Shown: positions 28,157 to 39,896, counted from the first letter of the stretch. The stretch is 64,000 bases of DNA from Mycobacterium shigaense (GCF_002356315.1 NZ_AP018164.1:1488001-1552000); one strand, 5' to 3'. Translations and numbers: made by a program. The notes: a model not told the origin generated them from the letters alone.

Positions 28157-28984
28157 TCAGTCGAGGTCAGTGCCGCTCGTCAGCTGTTCCCAGTTCGCGA
28201 TCTCGGCGACACGCGCGTCCGCAACGTAGCGGTAGAGGGCCAGGGCGTCGGGGCCGAGCAGCAGGAATCCCGGGGGCTCGCTGGATTCGACGGCTTCGAT
28301 GATGGCGCGGGCCGCCTTGGCCGGGTCGCCGGCCTGGTTGCCGTGCATGGTGTCGTTTTCCTTGCGGCGCTTGCCGGCGGTGTCGGCGTAGTCGTCGATC
28401 CGCGTCGCCGACTCGACGAGGGAGCGTCCGGCGAAGTCGGTGCGGAAAGCGCCCGGCTCCACGACCGTCACCGAAATGCCCAACGGCGCAAGCTCGCCGC
28501 GCAGCGCCCCGCTGATGCCCTCGACGGCCGCCTTGGCCGCGGCGTAATAGCCGGACCCCACTGGGGTCACCGTCGCGCCGATCGAGGAGATGTTAACGAT
28601 CGCGCCGCGGCGCCGGGCGCGCATCCCGGGCAGGACGGCCTTGATCATGGTCACCGTGCCGAAGAAGTGCGTGTCGAACAGGGCGCGCACCTCGGCATCG
28701 TCGCCCTCCTCGACCGCGGAGCGATAGCCATAGCCGGCGTTGTTGACCAGGACGTCGACGCCGCCGAACCGCTCGTCGGCCTGCCGCACGGCCGCGGCGA
28801 CCTCACCGGGATCGGTGACATCGAGCGCCGCGGGCAGCGCGCGCCCGGGTGCCGCGTCGGCCAGGTCGGCGACCTTGGCGACGTCGCGCGCGGTGACGAC
28901 GACGTTGTGGCCGGCCGCGACAACCGCCTCGGCGAGGGCACGTCCCAGTCCCGTCGAGCAGCCGGTGATCAGCCAGGTAGACAT
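28157..28984 (-). CDS. Short-chain dehydrogenase/reductase
   Basis: 275 residues, classical SDR of the oxidoreductase type often seen in mycobacteria: TGCSTGLG (residues 7-14), NNAG near residue 86, SSIG and YYAAAK. A C-terminal extension of about 60 residues (GKRRKENDTMHGNQAGDP onward) matches this subfamily. ATG 28984. It converges on the porin gene. The substrate is unknown. Confidence 0.85.
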   Translation of the reverse strand: MSTWLITGCSTGLGRALAEAVVAAGHNVVVTARDVAKVADLADAAPGRALPAALDVTDPGEVAAAVRQADERFGGVDVLVNNAGYGYRSAVEEGDDAEVRALFDTHFFGTVTMIKAVLPGMRARRRGAIVNISSIGATVTPVGSGYYAAAKAAVEGISGALRGELAPLGISVTVVEPGAFRTDFAGRSLVESATRIDDYADTAGKRRKENDTMHGNQAGDPAKAARAIIEAVESSEPPGFLLLGPDALALYRYVADARVAEIANWEQLTSGTDLD

Positions 28985-29016
28985 ACGCGTCTTCTTTCTG
29001 CAGCGCAGCTACCGCG

Positions 29017-30537
29017 TCACGACGAGGCGCACCGCTCGAGCCGGAAGGTGCGCATGAACCCGCCCGGCTCCGTCGTGAGCGTCACCTCGACGGCGCCGCT
29101 GGGCGCGACGACGTAGCACTCCTCGACGTCCGGCCCGTCCCTCCACCGGCCGACCGGCTGACGACCGAGGTCGTTGCGGTCGTGGAGGGCCGGATCGAAC
29201 GGGAACAGGACCGGGTCGTAGGGCGTCACGTCGCCGTCGGGGCGGCCGTTGACGAGCCGGCTGCACTCCACGAAGCGGAAGTGCCCGATGTTGTGCGCGG
29301 CGCGGTATCGCCGCCGCACGACCAGCGGGCTGCGGCCGTCGGCCGGCAGCGCGGCGCCCTTGCATACGATCGGATCGAAGACGACACCGGCGCCGGCCTC
29401 GGCCTCGCGGAACACCCCGAAGTGCCGTGAAAAGCGTTCGGAAAGTTCGAAACTCGACTCCGAGTCGAGGAAGACGGCCAGGCCGATCGCGGTGGCGGCG
29501 AAGGGGTGCGGCGACCGTTTCACCCGCTTGTCGCCGAATGTGGTGCGCAGCATCCGGGACACCAGCGGGAAGCCGCCCGTCCCGCCGACCACGTAGATTC
29601 CCGCGACTTCCGACCACGCGACGTCCCGGCCGTCCCGGGCCGGGTCGCGCAGGATGCGATCGAGCAGCGCGATGGTCGGGTCGACCAGCGGGGCACACAC
29701 CGCATATACGTCGTCGATGCCGCACGCGAAGGGCGGGCGGTCGACTCCGTCATCGATCCCCGCCATGTCGACCAGGAAGCGGCGGGTCTGCGGCCCGACG
29801 GACTCCTTGCGTGCCGCGCACTCCTCCTTCAGCAGCTCGCGCGCGGCGGGGTCGACGTCGGATGCCCCGGCGAGGACCAGCTGCAGGATCGCCTCGTCGA
29901 AATCGTCGCCGCCGAGGCGCTGGATGCCCTCGCTGAGGACCACGTCGTTGGCGTGCCCGGTCATCTTGAGCAGCGAGGCGTCGAAGGTGCCGCCGCCCAG
30001 GTCGTAGATCAGCACGTACTCGCGCTTGGCGGTGATCGTGGAGCGGTACCGGTGGGCGTATTCGAGGCTGGCGGCCGACGGCTCGTTCAACAATGCGACG
30101 ACGTGAAAGCCCGCCGCCACAAAGGCATCCAGCGTCAGCAGCCGTTGCGCGCTGGACGCGTTCGCCGGCACGCTGATCGCCGCCTCGACCGGTTCGTCCG
30201 GCGCGAGGCAGCCGTTGGAGCGATGGTGTAGGTCGTGTCTGAGCTGAGCCAGGAACCCGGTGAGCAGTTGGGTCAGCCGGTAGCGGCGCCCGGCCAGCTC
30301 CACCTCGGTCTGCGGCCCGGCCTCGTTGAGGAGACGTTTGATCGACCGCAGCACCGACCACCCCGGCTCGTGGCGGACGGCGGAGGCATCGACGCCGAAT
30401 CGCAACTCCCCGGCGGCGTTCGCGGCGATGAGCGAGGGCCACGCGTCGACGCCGTCGAAGGAGACGACCGGATAGTTGCCCCGGTCGACCAGTGCGACGA
30501 CAGTGTGGGTGGTGCCGAAGTCGATGCCGACTCTCAT
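29017..30537 (-). CDS. Hsp70-family protein lacking the substrate-binding lid
   Basis: 506 residues. The actin-like ATPase core is complete: phosphate-1 IDFGTTHT (residues 5-12), phosphate-2 YDLGGGTFDAS and the adenosine motif VVGGTGGFPLVSRML. After about residue 400 only a short beta-rich tail remains, in place of the SBD-beta plus helical lid of DnaK. Such truncated Hsp70s occur alone in actinobacteria, and their clients are unknown. No DnaJ or GrpE is nearby. ATG 30537. Confidence 0.8.
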   Translation of the reverse strand: MRVGIDFGTTHTVVALVDRGNYPVVSFDGVDAWPSLIAANAAGELRFGVDASAVRHEPGWSVLRSIKRLLNEAGPQTEVELAGRRYRLTQLLTGFLAQLRHDLHHRSNGCLAPDEPVEAAISVPANASSAQRLLTLDAFVAAGFHVVALLNEPSAASLEYAHRYRSTITAKREYVLIYDLGGGTFDASLLKMTGHANDVVLSEGIQRLGGDDFDEAILQLVLAGASDVDPAARELLKEECAARKESVGPQTRRFLVDMAGIDDGVDRPPFACGIDDVYAVCAPLVDPTIALLDRILRDPARDGRDVAWSEVAGIYVVGGTGGFPLVSRMLRTTFGDKRVKRSPHPFAATAIGLAVFLDSESSFELSERFSRHFGVFREAEAGAGVVFDPIVCKGAALPADGRSPLVVRRRYRAAHNIGHFRFVECSRLVNGRPDGDVTPYDPVLFPFDPALHDRNDLGRQPVGRWRDGPDVEECYVVAPSGAVEVTLTTEPGGFMRTFRLERCASS

Positions 30538-30716
30538 TGCACGAAATCTTAGGACGGTGCAGGCGACTTCGGCACGACCGATTTGACCGGCGCGCCGTCG
30601 AGGACCAATGGCCAGCGGACACCGGTCGCATTTTCCGATGACTTTGGCCCCTAGGCCGCTGCCTTAGGCGCCAAGAACGATGACTTCACCGGCAGTTTGC
30701 ATGGTGAGGAGGCGCA

Positions 30717-31112
30717 GTGATCGAGATGCTCGAGGACTTCCCCGACGACGTCGCCGCGTTCGCTTTCCATGGGCACGTGAGCAAGGCTGATTACGACACG
30801 GTGCTGGTACCTGCGTTCGAGGACAAGCTGAGCCGGCATCACAAGGTCGGGATCTATTTCGAGATCGCTCCAGACTTCGGCAGTTTCGGCGCCGGCGCGA
30901 TTTGGGCGGACTCCAAGTTCGATATCGGCCACTATTTCGACTGGGATCGCTGCGCGATCGTCAGCGACGTCGATTGGGTGAAAAAGGTAGCCAATTTCAG
31001 CGAACTCTTCGGCTTCCTGTGGCCGGGGAGGTATCGGACATTTTCTGGGTCGCAAGCCGACGAAGCGCGCAAGTGGATCGTGAATTACCACTCTAAGCGC
31101 GAGGCCGGATGA
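30717..31112 (+). CDS. SpoIIAA-like (STAS-fold) protein
   Basis: 131 residues: MIEMLEDFPDDVAAFAFHGHVSKADYDTVL and the later WVKKVANFSELFGFLWPGRYRTF match the SpoIIAA-like family (PF11964), which has a lipid-binding STAS-type fold. The start GTG 30717 has GAGGAGG 5 nt upstream. It ends 17 nt before the convergent cstA stop. The cellular role is unknown. Confidence 0.75.
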   Translation: MIEMLEDFPDDVAAFAFHGHVSKADYDTVLVPAFEDKLSRHHKVGIYFEIAPDFGSFGAGAIWADSKFDIGHYFDWDRCAIVSDVDWVKKVANFSELFGFLWPGRYRTFSGSQADEARKWIVNYHSKREAG

Positions 31113-31129
31113 AACCGCACAACGCCGGT

Positions 31130-33400
<2,271 letters not shown>

Positions 33401-33436
33401 ACCCTACGACGACGTGCGCGTGATCGCTCGGGTGAA

Positions 33437-34975
33437 TCAGTACAGTGCACGCACGTTGTCGATGGTGTCGGCCTCGGCCGGGCTCTTGTCGTCGCGATAG
33501 CGCAGCACCCGGGCGAACCGCAACGCCACCCCGCCCGGGTAGCGCGTCGAGCTCTGCACGCCGTCGAGCGCGACCTCGACGACCTGCTCAGGGCGCAACC
33601 GCACGACATGGCCGTCCAGCCGGCCCGCGGCGAGCTCGGTGAAGCGGGCCGTTTGCCACTCCAGCATGGCATCTGTCATTCCCTTGAAAGTCTTTCCCAC
33701 CATGACGAATTCGCCGCTGGATGGGTCGCGGGCGCCCAGATGAATGTTGGACAGCTTGCCGCGGCGGCGCCCCGAACCCCACTCCGCGGCAAGCACCACC
33801 AGATCGAGCGTGTGCACCGGCTTCACTTTGAGCCAGCTCGCGCCGCGGCGGCCGGCGAGGTAGGGCGCGCCGGGCGCCTTGGCCATGACGCCCTCGTGGC
33901 CGGCGGCCAGCGTGGTATCCAGAAAGGCGGCGGCCGCCGCGGCGTCCGACGTGACCAAGCGGTCGACGCGCTGGGAGCTCGGCGCCAGTTCGTCCAGGGC
34001 CGCCAGCCGGTCGCTGGTGGGCGCGTCGAGCAGGTCGGCGCCGTCGCGGTGCAGGATGTCGAAGAAGAACACCGAAAGTGGCTCGGCCTTCTGGGCCGAA
34101 AGAGCCTGAGCCACGTTGACCGATCGGCCGAACCGCGAGGCGGTGACCTGGAAGCGGTGCGGCCGGTTGTCGGGGCGCAGGGCGATCGCCTCGCCGTCGG
34201 CGATGAGGGTGCGCACCGGCAGGGCCAGCGTCGCCTCCACCACCTCGGGCAACCGCGCGGTGACATCGTCGAGGCTGCGGGTGTAGACCGTGATGTCGTC
34301 GCCGGCCCGATGGATCTGCACCCGCGCGCCGTCCAGCTTCGCTTCGAAAATGGCTGTGCCGCCGTGGCGTTCGAGTGCGTCGGCGACCGTGGTCGCGGTC
34401 TGCGCCAGCATCGGGCCGACCGGCCGGCCCACCTGCAGGGTGAACGCGTGCAGCGCCGCCGCCCCACCCGACAGCCCGGCGGCCGCGACCGCCGGCAGGT
34501 CGCCGCCCAGCATCGCCGCGCGCTGGACCGCGGCGGCCGGAACGCCCGCCGCCTTGGCGACGGCGTCGGCCATGATCCCGGCCAGCGCCCCCTGCCGCAG
34601 CTCCCCGCCGAGCAGCCCCAGCAGAAAGGCCTGCTCGGTGTCGGTGGCCCGGGTGAACAGCCCGGAGACCAGTTCCGCGCGGCGCGCCTGGGATCCCTTG
34701 CCCGCGACGGCGCCGATCTCGGAGAAGGTCGCGTCGACGCCGGCGACGGTCAGCGTGGGCTGCGTTGCGGGCGGCGGCCGCGATCGCAACGACGCCCAGC
34801 CGACCCCGATCTGGCGTTGCCGCAGCTCACCAGAGAGCCAGGACACGATGGTGGCAGCCGATTCCGGGTCGGCCGCGGCCCGGCCCAGCAACCCGGCGAT
34901 CTGGGCGACCTTCGCCAGGCGCGACGAGGTGTCGCGGACGGCAAGCGACGTGCTTGCCACGTCGAGAAGGAGCAC
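33437..34975 (-). CDS. ligB: ATP-dependent DNA ligase LigB
   Basis: 512 residues, close to M. tuberculosis LigB (Rv3062, 507). Order: an N-terminal DNA-binding domain, the adenylation domain with nucleotidyl Lys in [13 protein letters not shown] near residue 212, motif [13 protein letters not shown], motif V WLKVKP, then the OB domain ending in [10 protein letters not shown]. It seals nicks using ATP and is a non-essential repair ligase. GTG 34975 gives the family's N-terminus ([10 protein letters not shown]); the frame extends to 35020 through the shared promoter region. Confidence 0.95.
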   Translation of the reverse strand: MLLLDVASTSLAVRDTSSRLAKVAQIAGLLGRAAADPESAATIVSWLSGELRQRQIGVGWASLRSRPPPATQPTLTVAGVDATFSEIGAVAGKGSQARRAELVSGLFTRATDTEQAFLLGLLGGELRQGALAGIMADAVAKAAGVPAAAVQRAAMLGGDLPAVAAAGLSGGAAALHAFTLQVGRPVGPMLAQTATTVADALERHGGTAIFEAKLDGARVQIHRAGDDITVYTRSLDDVTARLPEVVEATLALPVRTLIADGEAIALRPDNRPHRFQVTASRFGRSVNVAQALSAQKAEPLSVFFFDILHRDGADLLDAPTSDRLAALDELAPSSQRVDRLVTSDAAAAAAFLDTTLAAGHEGVMAKAPGAPYLAGRRGASWLKVKPVHTLDLVVLAAEWGSGRRRGKLSNIHLGARDPSSGEFVMVGKTFKGMTDAMLEWQTARFTELAAGRLDGHVVRLRPEQVVEVALDGVQSSTRYPGGVALRFARVLRYRDDKSPAEADTIDNVRALY

Positions 34976-35019
34976 GGTGTCGAGCTTGGCATGGCTCGGT
35001 GACAAGATGGCCGGGCGCA

Positions 35020-35046
35020 CACGCTAGCGTGCCTACGTAACGTTAC
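35020..35046. promoter_or_regulatory. Two perfect palindromes between ligB and SDR
   Basis: CACGCTAGCGTG (35020-35031) and GTAACGTTAC (35037-35046) are perfect palindromes spaced 16.5 bp centre to centre in the 102-bp divergent promoter. They are candidate operators for the SDR gene, ligB, or both. Confidence 0.5.
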
Positions 35047-35077
35047 AGATCGCAGGGATTCTGACAAGGAGATCCGG

Positions 35078-35845
35078 ATGGAAGTCAACGGGAAGAAGGT
35101 CGTCGTCATCGGCGGCGCGTCGGGGATGGGTAGGGCCAGCGCCGAGCTGCTGCACGAACGCGGCGCCGACGTCGCGATACTCGACCGCGAGGGCTCCGAC
35201 GGAAAGACGGTGGCCGAGGGCATCGGCGGCACCTTCTACCCGGTCGATGTCACCGACTTCGCCGGCACCGAGGAGACGCTGCAGGCTGCGGTCGACAAGC
35301 TCGGCGGTTTGGACGTCATCATCACGACCGCCGGTGGCGGGATCGCGCAGCGCACGCTGACCAAGACGGGTCCGCACGACCTGGCGGCGTTCCAGTCCGT
35401 GATCGACCTCAACCTGATCGCCACCTTCAACATCAGCAGGCTGGCGGCCGCGCACATGGCCAAGAACGAGCCGGAAGACCCCGACACCGGGGAGCGTGGC
35501 GTCATCATCAACACCGCGTCGATCGCGGCCTTCGAAGGCCAGATCGGGCAGGTCGCCTACACCGCCGCCAAGGCGGGGATCGCCGGTATGTGCCTGACGA
35601 TGGCCCGCGACCTGGGCTCGGTCGGGATCCGGGTGCTGGCCATCGCCCCGAGCCTGTTCGCGACGGGACTGACCAAGGGCATTCCGGACGAATTCGCGAC
35701 GCAGCTGACCAAGGACGCGGCCTTCCCGAAGCGCCTCGGGCGCCCCGAGGAATACGCGAAGCTGGCGGCCGCTATCGTGGACAACCCGATGCTCAACGGC
35801 CAGTGCCTGCGGCTGGATGCGGGCCAGCGGTTCGCGCCCAAGTAG
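35078..35845 (+). CDS. SDR of the 3-hydroxyacyl-CoA dehydrogenase type 2 (HSD10) class
   Basis: 255 residues. GGASGMGRAS binds NAD(H), with Asp after beta2 (AILDRE) favouring NAD. TTAGGGIAQRTL replaces the usual NNAG. Catalytic Ser is in INTASIAAFEG and YTAAK follows, then LAIAPSLFATGLT. The pattern matches HSD10-like enzymes that oxidise 3-hydroxyacyl-CoAs in beta-oxidation. The start ATG 35078 has AAGGAGA upstream. It is an insertion between ligB and fadE22 relative to M. tuberculosis, and its proximity to fadE22 fits a fatty-acid role. Confidence 0.8.
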   Translation: MEVNGKKVVVIGGASGMGRASAELLHERGADVAILDREGSDGKTVAEGIGGTFYPVDVTDFAGTEETLQAAVDKLGGLDVIITTAGGGIAQRTLTKTGPHDLAAFQSVIDLNLIATFNISRLAAAHMAKNEPEDPDTGERGVIINTASIAAFEGQIGQVAYTAAKAGIAGMCLTMARDLGSVGIRVLAIAPSLFATGLTKGIPDEFATQLTKDAAFPKRLGRPEEYAKLAAAIVDNPMLNGQCLRLDAGQRFAPK

Positions 35846-35873
35846 CCGCCTCGAAAGCGCGCTCCCGGCATTA

Positions 35874-35888
35874 AGTACACTCTTTAGG
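35874..35888. promoter_or_regulatory. Conserved 15-bp motif, fadE22 promoter copy
   Basis: AGTACACTCTTTAGG lies about 100 nt before the fadE22 start. A 13/15 match, AGTACACTCTATTGG, sits in the divergent DUF35/thiolase promoter at 38624-38638. It is probably a site for a shared regulator. Confidence 0.45.
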
Positions 35889-35982
35889 CAGCCGCCCCGT
35901 TCCCCTCGGAGCGGGGCACGCCAACCACCCCGGGATCCCGTTTCTTCGCGAAGCGGGGGCAACGCGCCGCGAGGAGGCCGCC

Positions 35983-38160
35983 ATGGGTATCGCACTGACC
36001 GACGATCACCGCGAGCTCGCTGAAGTAGCCCGCGCCTTCCTGACTTCCCAGAAAGCTCGCTGGGCGGCGCGTTCGCTGCTGGACGCCACCGACGAGAGCC
36101 GGCCCGGGTTCTGGCAGCAACTGGTCGAGCTGGGCTGGCTCGGCCTGCACATCGACGAGGAGCACGGCGGCTCCGGCTTCGGGCTGCCCGAGCTCGTCGT
36201 GGTGGTCGAGGAACTTGGCCGCGCGGTGGCGCCGGGGCCGTTCGTCCCGACGGTGATCGCGTCGGCCGTCATTGCCAAAGATGCTGCGGGCGAGCAAAAG
36301 TCGCGACTGCTGCCCGGGCTCATCGACGGAACCGTCACGGCCGGCATCGGGCTGGACGGTCAGGTGCGGGTCAGCGATGGCCGGGATGGTCTGACCGCCA
36401 GCGGTGACGCGGGAATTGTATTGGGCGCGGGCCTGGCCGAGCTGCTGGTGATCGCGGCGGGCGAGGATCTGCTGCTGCTGGAGCCTGACCGCGCCGGGGT
36501 GTCGGTCGACGTCCCCGAGAACCTGGATCCGACTCGTCGTTCGGGGCGCGTGCGCCTCGAGGACGTCAGCGTCAGCGCCGACGACATCGTGGTGGGTGCG
36601 CGACTCTCGGCGCTGGCCCGGGCGCGCACCCTGTTGGCCGCCGAGGCCGTGGGCGGGGCGACCGACTGCGTCGAGGCCGCCGTCGACTACGCGAAGGTGC
36701 GTCAGCAATTCGGCCGCACCATCGCCACATTCCAGGCCGTCAAACATCATTGCGCCAATATGCTGGTGGCCTCGGAGTCGGCGACCGCCGTGGTATGGGA
36801 CGCCTCACGGGCGGCAGCGGAGGACGAAGAGCAGTTCCGCCTCATCGCCGCAGTTGCTGCGGCACTGGCCTTCCCGGCGTATGCGCGCAATTCCGAACTC
36901 AACATCCAGGTGCACGGCGGCATCGGCTTCACCTGGGAGCACGACGCCCATCTGCATCTGCGCCGGGCGCTGGTGACCTCGGCGCTGTTCGGCGGCGACG
37001 CACCGGCGGCCGATGTCTTCGACCGCACGGCGGCGGGTGCGGTCCGGGAAAACAGCCTGGACCTGCCGCCCGAGGCCGAAGAACTGCGCACCAGGATTCA
37101 CGCCGACGCCGCCGAGATCGCCGCCCTGGACAAGCAGGCACAGCGCGACAAGCTGATCGAGACCGGCTACGGGATGCCGCACTGGCCCAAGCCGTGGGGG
37201 CGCGGCGCGGACGCGGTGGAACAGCTCGTGATCGAGGAGGAGTTCCGCGCGGCCGGGATCAAACGCCCCGACTACGGGATCACCGGCTGGGTGATCCTGA
37301 CCCTCATCCAGCACGGAACCGACTGGCAGATCGAACGATTCGTGGAGAAGGCGTTGCGCAAGGACGAGATCTGGTGCCAGCTGTTCTCCGAGCCGGACGC
37401 GGGATCGGACGCGGCGTCCATCAAGACCAAGGCCACCCGGGTCGACGGCGGCTGGAAGATCAACGGCCAGAAGGTGTGGACCAGCGGCGCGCACTACTGT
37501 GCGCGCGGGCTGGCCACGGTGCGCACCGACCCGGATGCGCCCAAGCATGCCGGCATCACCACGGTGATTGTCGACATGAAGGCGCCCGAGGTCGAGGTGC
37601 GGCCGCTGCGGCAGATCACCGGCGGCTCGGATTTCAACGAGGTGTTCTTCAACGACTTGTTCGTTCCCGACGAGGACGTCGTCGGTGAGCCCAACACCGG
37701 GTGGACGGTGGCTCGTGCCACGCTCGGCAACGAACGGGTGAGCATCGGCGGCAGCGGATCCTTCTACGAGGGCCTGGCCGACACCCTGATCGAGCTCGCC
37801 AAGCAGCGGCCAGACCGGTTGGCGGGGGCCAATATTCGGGTGGGGAATTACCTCGCCGACGATCACGCGCTGCGGCTGCTGAACCTGCGCCGCGTCGCCC
37901 GCAGCGTGGAAGGCGCCGGCCCGGGTCCCGAAGGCAACGTCACCAAGCTCAAGCTGGCCGAACACATGGTGGACGGCGCGGCCATCTCGGCGGCACTGCT
38001 GGGATCCGACGTCGCGCTGGCGGACGGGCCCGGCGCCCTGGCGGGTCGCATGATCATGGGCGCCCGCGGCATGTCGATTGCCGGCGGCACCTCGGAGGTC
38101 ACCCGCAACCAGATCGCCGAGCGGATTCTGGGTATGCCGCGCGACCCGCTGATCAACTAG
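35983..38160 (+). CDS. fadE22: Acyl-CoA dehydrogenase FadE22 (fused two-domain)
   Basis: 725 residues, like M. tuberculosis FadE22 (Rv3061c). Two complete acyl-CoA dehydrogenase units lie in tandem: residues 1-345 (LGWLGLHIDEEHGGSGFG; C-terminal HGGIGFTWEHDAHLHLRRA) and 390-725 (LFSEPDAGSDAASIKTKA, AGGTSEVTRNQIAERILG). Each would bind FAD and introduce an alpha,beta double bond into acyl-CoA; in other mycobacterial enzymes alpha2beta2 partners are separate, here fused. GAGGAGG upstream of ATG 35983. The double GntR regulator lies downstream, as in M. tuberculosis. Confidence 0.93.
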   Translation: MGIALTDDHRELAEVARAFLTSQKARWAARSLLDATDESRPGFWQQLVELGWLGLHIDEEHGGSGFGLPELVVVVEELGRAVAPGPFVPTVIASAVIAKDAAGEQKSRLLPGLIDGTVTAGIGLDGQVRVSDGRDGLTASGDAGIVLGAGLAELLVIAAGEDLLLLEPDRAGVSVDVPENLDPTRRSGRVRLEDVSVSADDIVVGARLSALARARTLLAAEAVGGATDCVEAAVDYAKVRQQFGRTIATFQAVKHHCANMLVASESATAVVWDASRAAAEDEEQFRLIAAVAAALAFPAYARNSELNIQVHGGIGFTWEHDAHLHLRRALVTSALFGGDAPAADVFDRTAAGAVRENSLDLPPEAEELRTRIHADAAEIAALDKQAQRDKLIETGYGMPHWPKPWGRGADAVEQLVIEEEFRAAGIKRPDYGITGWVILTLIQHGTDWQIERFVEKALRKDEIWCQLFSEPDAGSDAASIKTKATRVDGGWKINGQKVWTSGAHYCARGLATVRTDPDAPKHAGITTVIVDMKAPEVEVRPLRQITGGSDFNEVFFNDLFVPDEDVVGEPNTGWTVARATLGNERVSIGGSGSFYEGLADTLIELAKQRPDRLAGANIRVGNYLADDHALRLLNLRRVARSVEGAGPGPEGNVTKLKLAEHMVDGAAISAALLGSDVALADGPGALAGRMIMGARGMSIAGGTSEVTRNQIAERILGMPRDPLIN

Positions 38161-38266
38161 CTCGTTCGTCACGCGGGCCGCGGAACGGCCGCCGATCGCG
38201 ACTGGCCTATCCAGTTCATCGTTGGTGGACTGGGAGTACCTGCTAGTGACGGCGCGCAGGCGCTGA

Positions 38267-38614
38267 TCAGTTCGCGGCCGGCCCGAACAACGGTGCGCCG
38301 CCAGCGCCCGTCTCGGGCCGGAGCTCGACGGGCATTCCGCACTGCACGGAATCCGGTTCGCAGTCAACGATATTGGCGGCCACGCGCAGTCCGCTTTGTT
38401 CGGCGAGTTCGACGATCGCGATCACGTACGGAACCGGGATCTCCGGGTTGTACGGATGGTGGTTGACCGTAAAGGTGAAGACGGTGCCCTGTCCGGAAAC
38501 CGGCCGAGCGGCCAGTCGGCCGCCGCAGACGCGACATTCGCCGGCCGCCGGGTGAACCCATCGATCGCAATCAGCGCAGTGCTCGATAAGGAGCGGCGGC
38601 GACTCTGCTGACAC
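38267..38614 (-). CDS. DUF35 OB-fold protein (acyl-CoA-associated, Zn-ribbon)
   Basis: About 115 residues. An N-terminal rubredoxin-like zinc ribbon with CADCDRW and CRVCGG is followed by an OB fold (SGQGTVFTFTVNHHPYN, YVIAIVELAEQSGLRV). DUF35 proteins bind acyl-CoA and pair with thiolase-like or MaoC-like enzymes, as ChsH2 does with Ltp2 in sterol side-chain breakdown. The start GTG 38614 (TTG 38620 also possible) has no clear ribosome site. It is divergent from the thiolase-like gene 58 nt away. Confidence 0.75.
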   Translation of the reverse strand: MSAESPPLLIEHCADCDRWVHPAAGECRVCGGRLAARPVSGQGTVFTFTVNHHPYNPEIPVPYVIAIVELAEQSGLRVAANIVDCEPDSVQCGMPVELRPETGAGGAPLFGPAAN

Positions 38615-38623
38615 GTCCAATAC

Positions 38624-38638
38624 AGTACACTCTATTGG
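38624..38638. promoter_or_regulatory. Conserved 15-bp motif, DUF35/thiolase copy
   Basis: AGTACACTCTATTGG lies in the short divergent promoter between the DUF35 and thiolase-like genes and matches 35874-35888 at 13 of 15 positions. Confidence 0.45.
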
Positions 38639-38672
38639 TCTTGGTGCGGGCGACGGATTCGGTTCACGGGCG

Positions 38673-39872
38673 GTGCAAATGACGTATTTCGAAAAAGACG
38701 CGATCTTGTCCGGCGTCGGCATCTCGCGGATCGGCCGGCGCACCGGGATCCTGGGCCGGGAGCTGACCATGGAAGCGGTGCGCGCCGCGATCGCGGACGC
38801 CGGACTGACCGCCGCCGACATCGACGGCATCGCGACCCTGGGGGACACGCCCGCCGCCGAGGTCAACGCCGAACTGCAGATCGAAGCGGCGGATTGCGGC
38901 GCCGGATTCGGCACCGGGGGACTGCTCAGCCCGGTGATGTCGGCGTGCCGCGCGGTCGCCGAGCGACGCGCCCGGCACGTGGTGATCTATCGGACCATCC
39001 AGATGCTCGGCGGCACGGTGCCGGTCAAGCAGGAATCCAACGCGCCGGCCCCCCCGCTTGCCTGGATGTTCGAGACGCCCGAGGGAGAGCCCAAGCCGGC
39101 CGTTGGCGCCATGGACGACATCAACGATCTGGTTGCGGCGCAAGCCTATTCGGCGGCCAACTGGCTGGCGCTGAATTGTCGTCGGCACATGGAGCTGTAC
39201 GGAACCACCAAACAGCAGCTGGGTTGGCTAGCGCTCAACGGGCGCCGCAATGCCGCGTTGAATCCCCTTGCGGTGTACCGGGAACCGATGACGATGGCCG
39301 ACTACCTCGGCGCGCGGCTGGTGTCGACGCCGTTCGGGCTGCTGGACTGCGACGTGCCCATCGACGGCTCGATCGCGGTCGTGGTGTCGAATGCCGAGTA
39401 CGGCCCCGACTGCCCGCACCGCCCGGTCCGGGTCGAGGCGATCGGCGGATCCGACGGGGCCGGCGGCTGGTTCCACCGCGAGGATTACCCGAAGATGGCG
39501 ATGTCGGACGCGGCCGCACAGATGTGGTCGCGCACGGAATACAAGCCCGCCGATCTCGATGTCGCCCAGCTCTACGACGGCTTCACGTATCTGACATTGG
39601 CGTGGTTGGAGGCCCTCGCGGTCTGCGGCGACGGCGAGGCCGGCCCGTTCGTGGAGGGCGGCACGCGGATCGCCCGCGACGGTGTGCTGCCGCTGAACAC
39701 CTACGGCGGCCAACTCTCGGCCGGGCGCATGCACGGCTACTGGGCGCTGCACGAGGGATGTCTACAGCTGCGTGGCGAGGCAGGGGAGCGGCAGGTGGTG
39801 CAGCGTCCCGAGGTCGGCGTGGTTTCCGTGGGCGGCGGGCCGGTCGCGGGATGCATGCTGCTCACGTGTTGA
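38673..39872 (+). CDS. Thiolase-like lipid-transfer-type enzyme (Ltp/aldolase family)
   Basis: About 399 residues of thiolase fold (SCP-x/Ltp group). The N-terminal half lacks the nucleophilic Cys at its usual place: the segment reads DCGAGFGTGGLLSPVM. The C-terminal YDGFTYLTLAWLEAL and NTYGGQLSAGRMHG motifs are typical of Ltp proteins. With a DUF35 partner divergently adjacent, it may be a retro-aldolase such as Ltp2 rather than a true thiolase; this is inference. The start is GTG 38673 or ATG 38679. It is absent from this position in M. tuberculosis. Confidence 0.75.
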   Translation: MQMTYFEKDAILSGVGISRIGRRTGILGRELTMEAVRAAIADAGLTAADIDGIATLGDTPAAEVNAELQIEAADCGAGFGTGGLLSPVMSACRAVAERRARHVVIYRTIQMLGGTVPVKQESNAPAPPLAWMFETPEGEPKPAVGAMDDINDLVAAQAYSAANWLALNCRRHMELYGTTKQQLGWLALNGRRNAALNPLAVYREPMTMADYLGARLVSTPFGLLDCDVPIDGSIAVVVSNAEYGPDCPHRPVRVEAIGGSDGAGGWFHREDYPKMAMSDAAAQMWSRTEYKPADLDVAQLYDGFTYLTLAWLEALAVCGDGEAGPFVEGGTRIARDGVLPLNTYGGQLSAGRMHGYWALHEGCLQLRGEAGERQVVQRPEVGVVSVGGGPVAGCMLLTC

Positions 39873-39896
39873 GACGCCGGCCCGGTTGAGTCCGCG

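Noticed and set aside
36805..38367. 520-codon minus-strand frame opposite fadE22
   Set aside because: Antisense to a fully conserved two-domain dehydrogenase.
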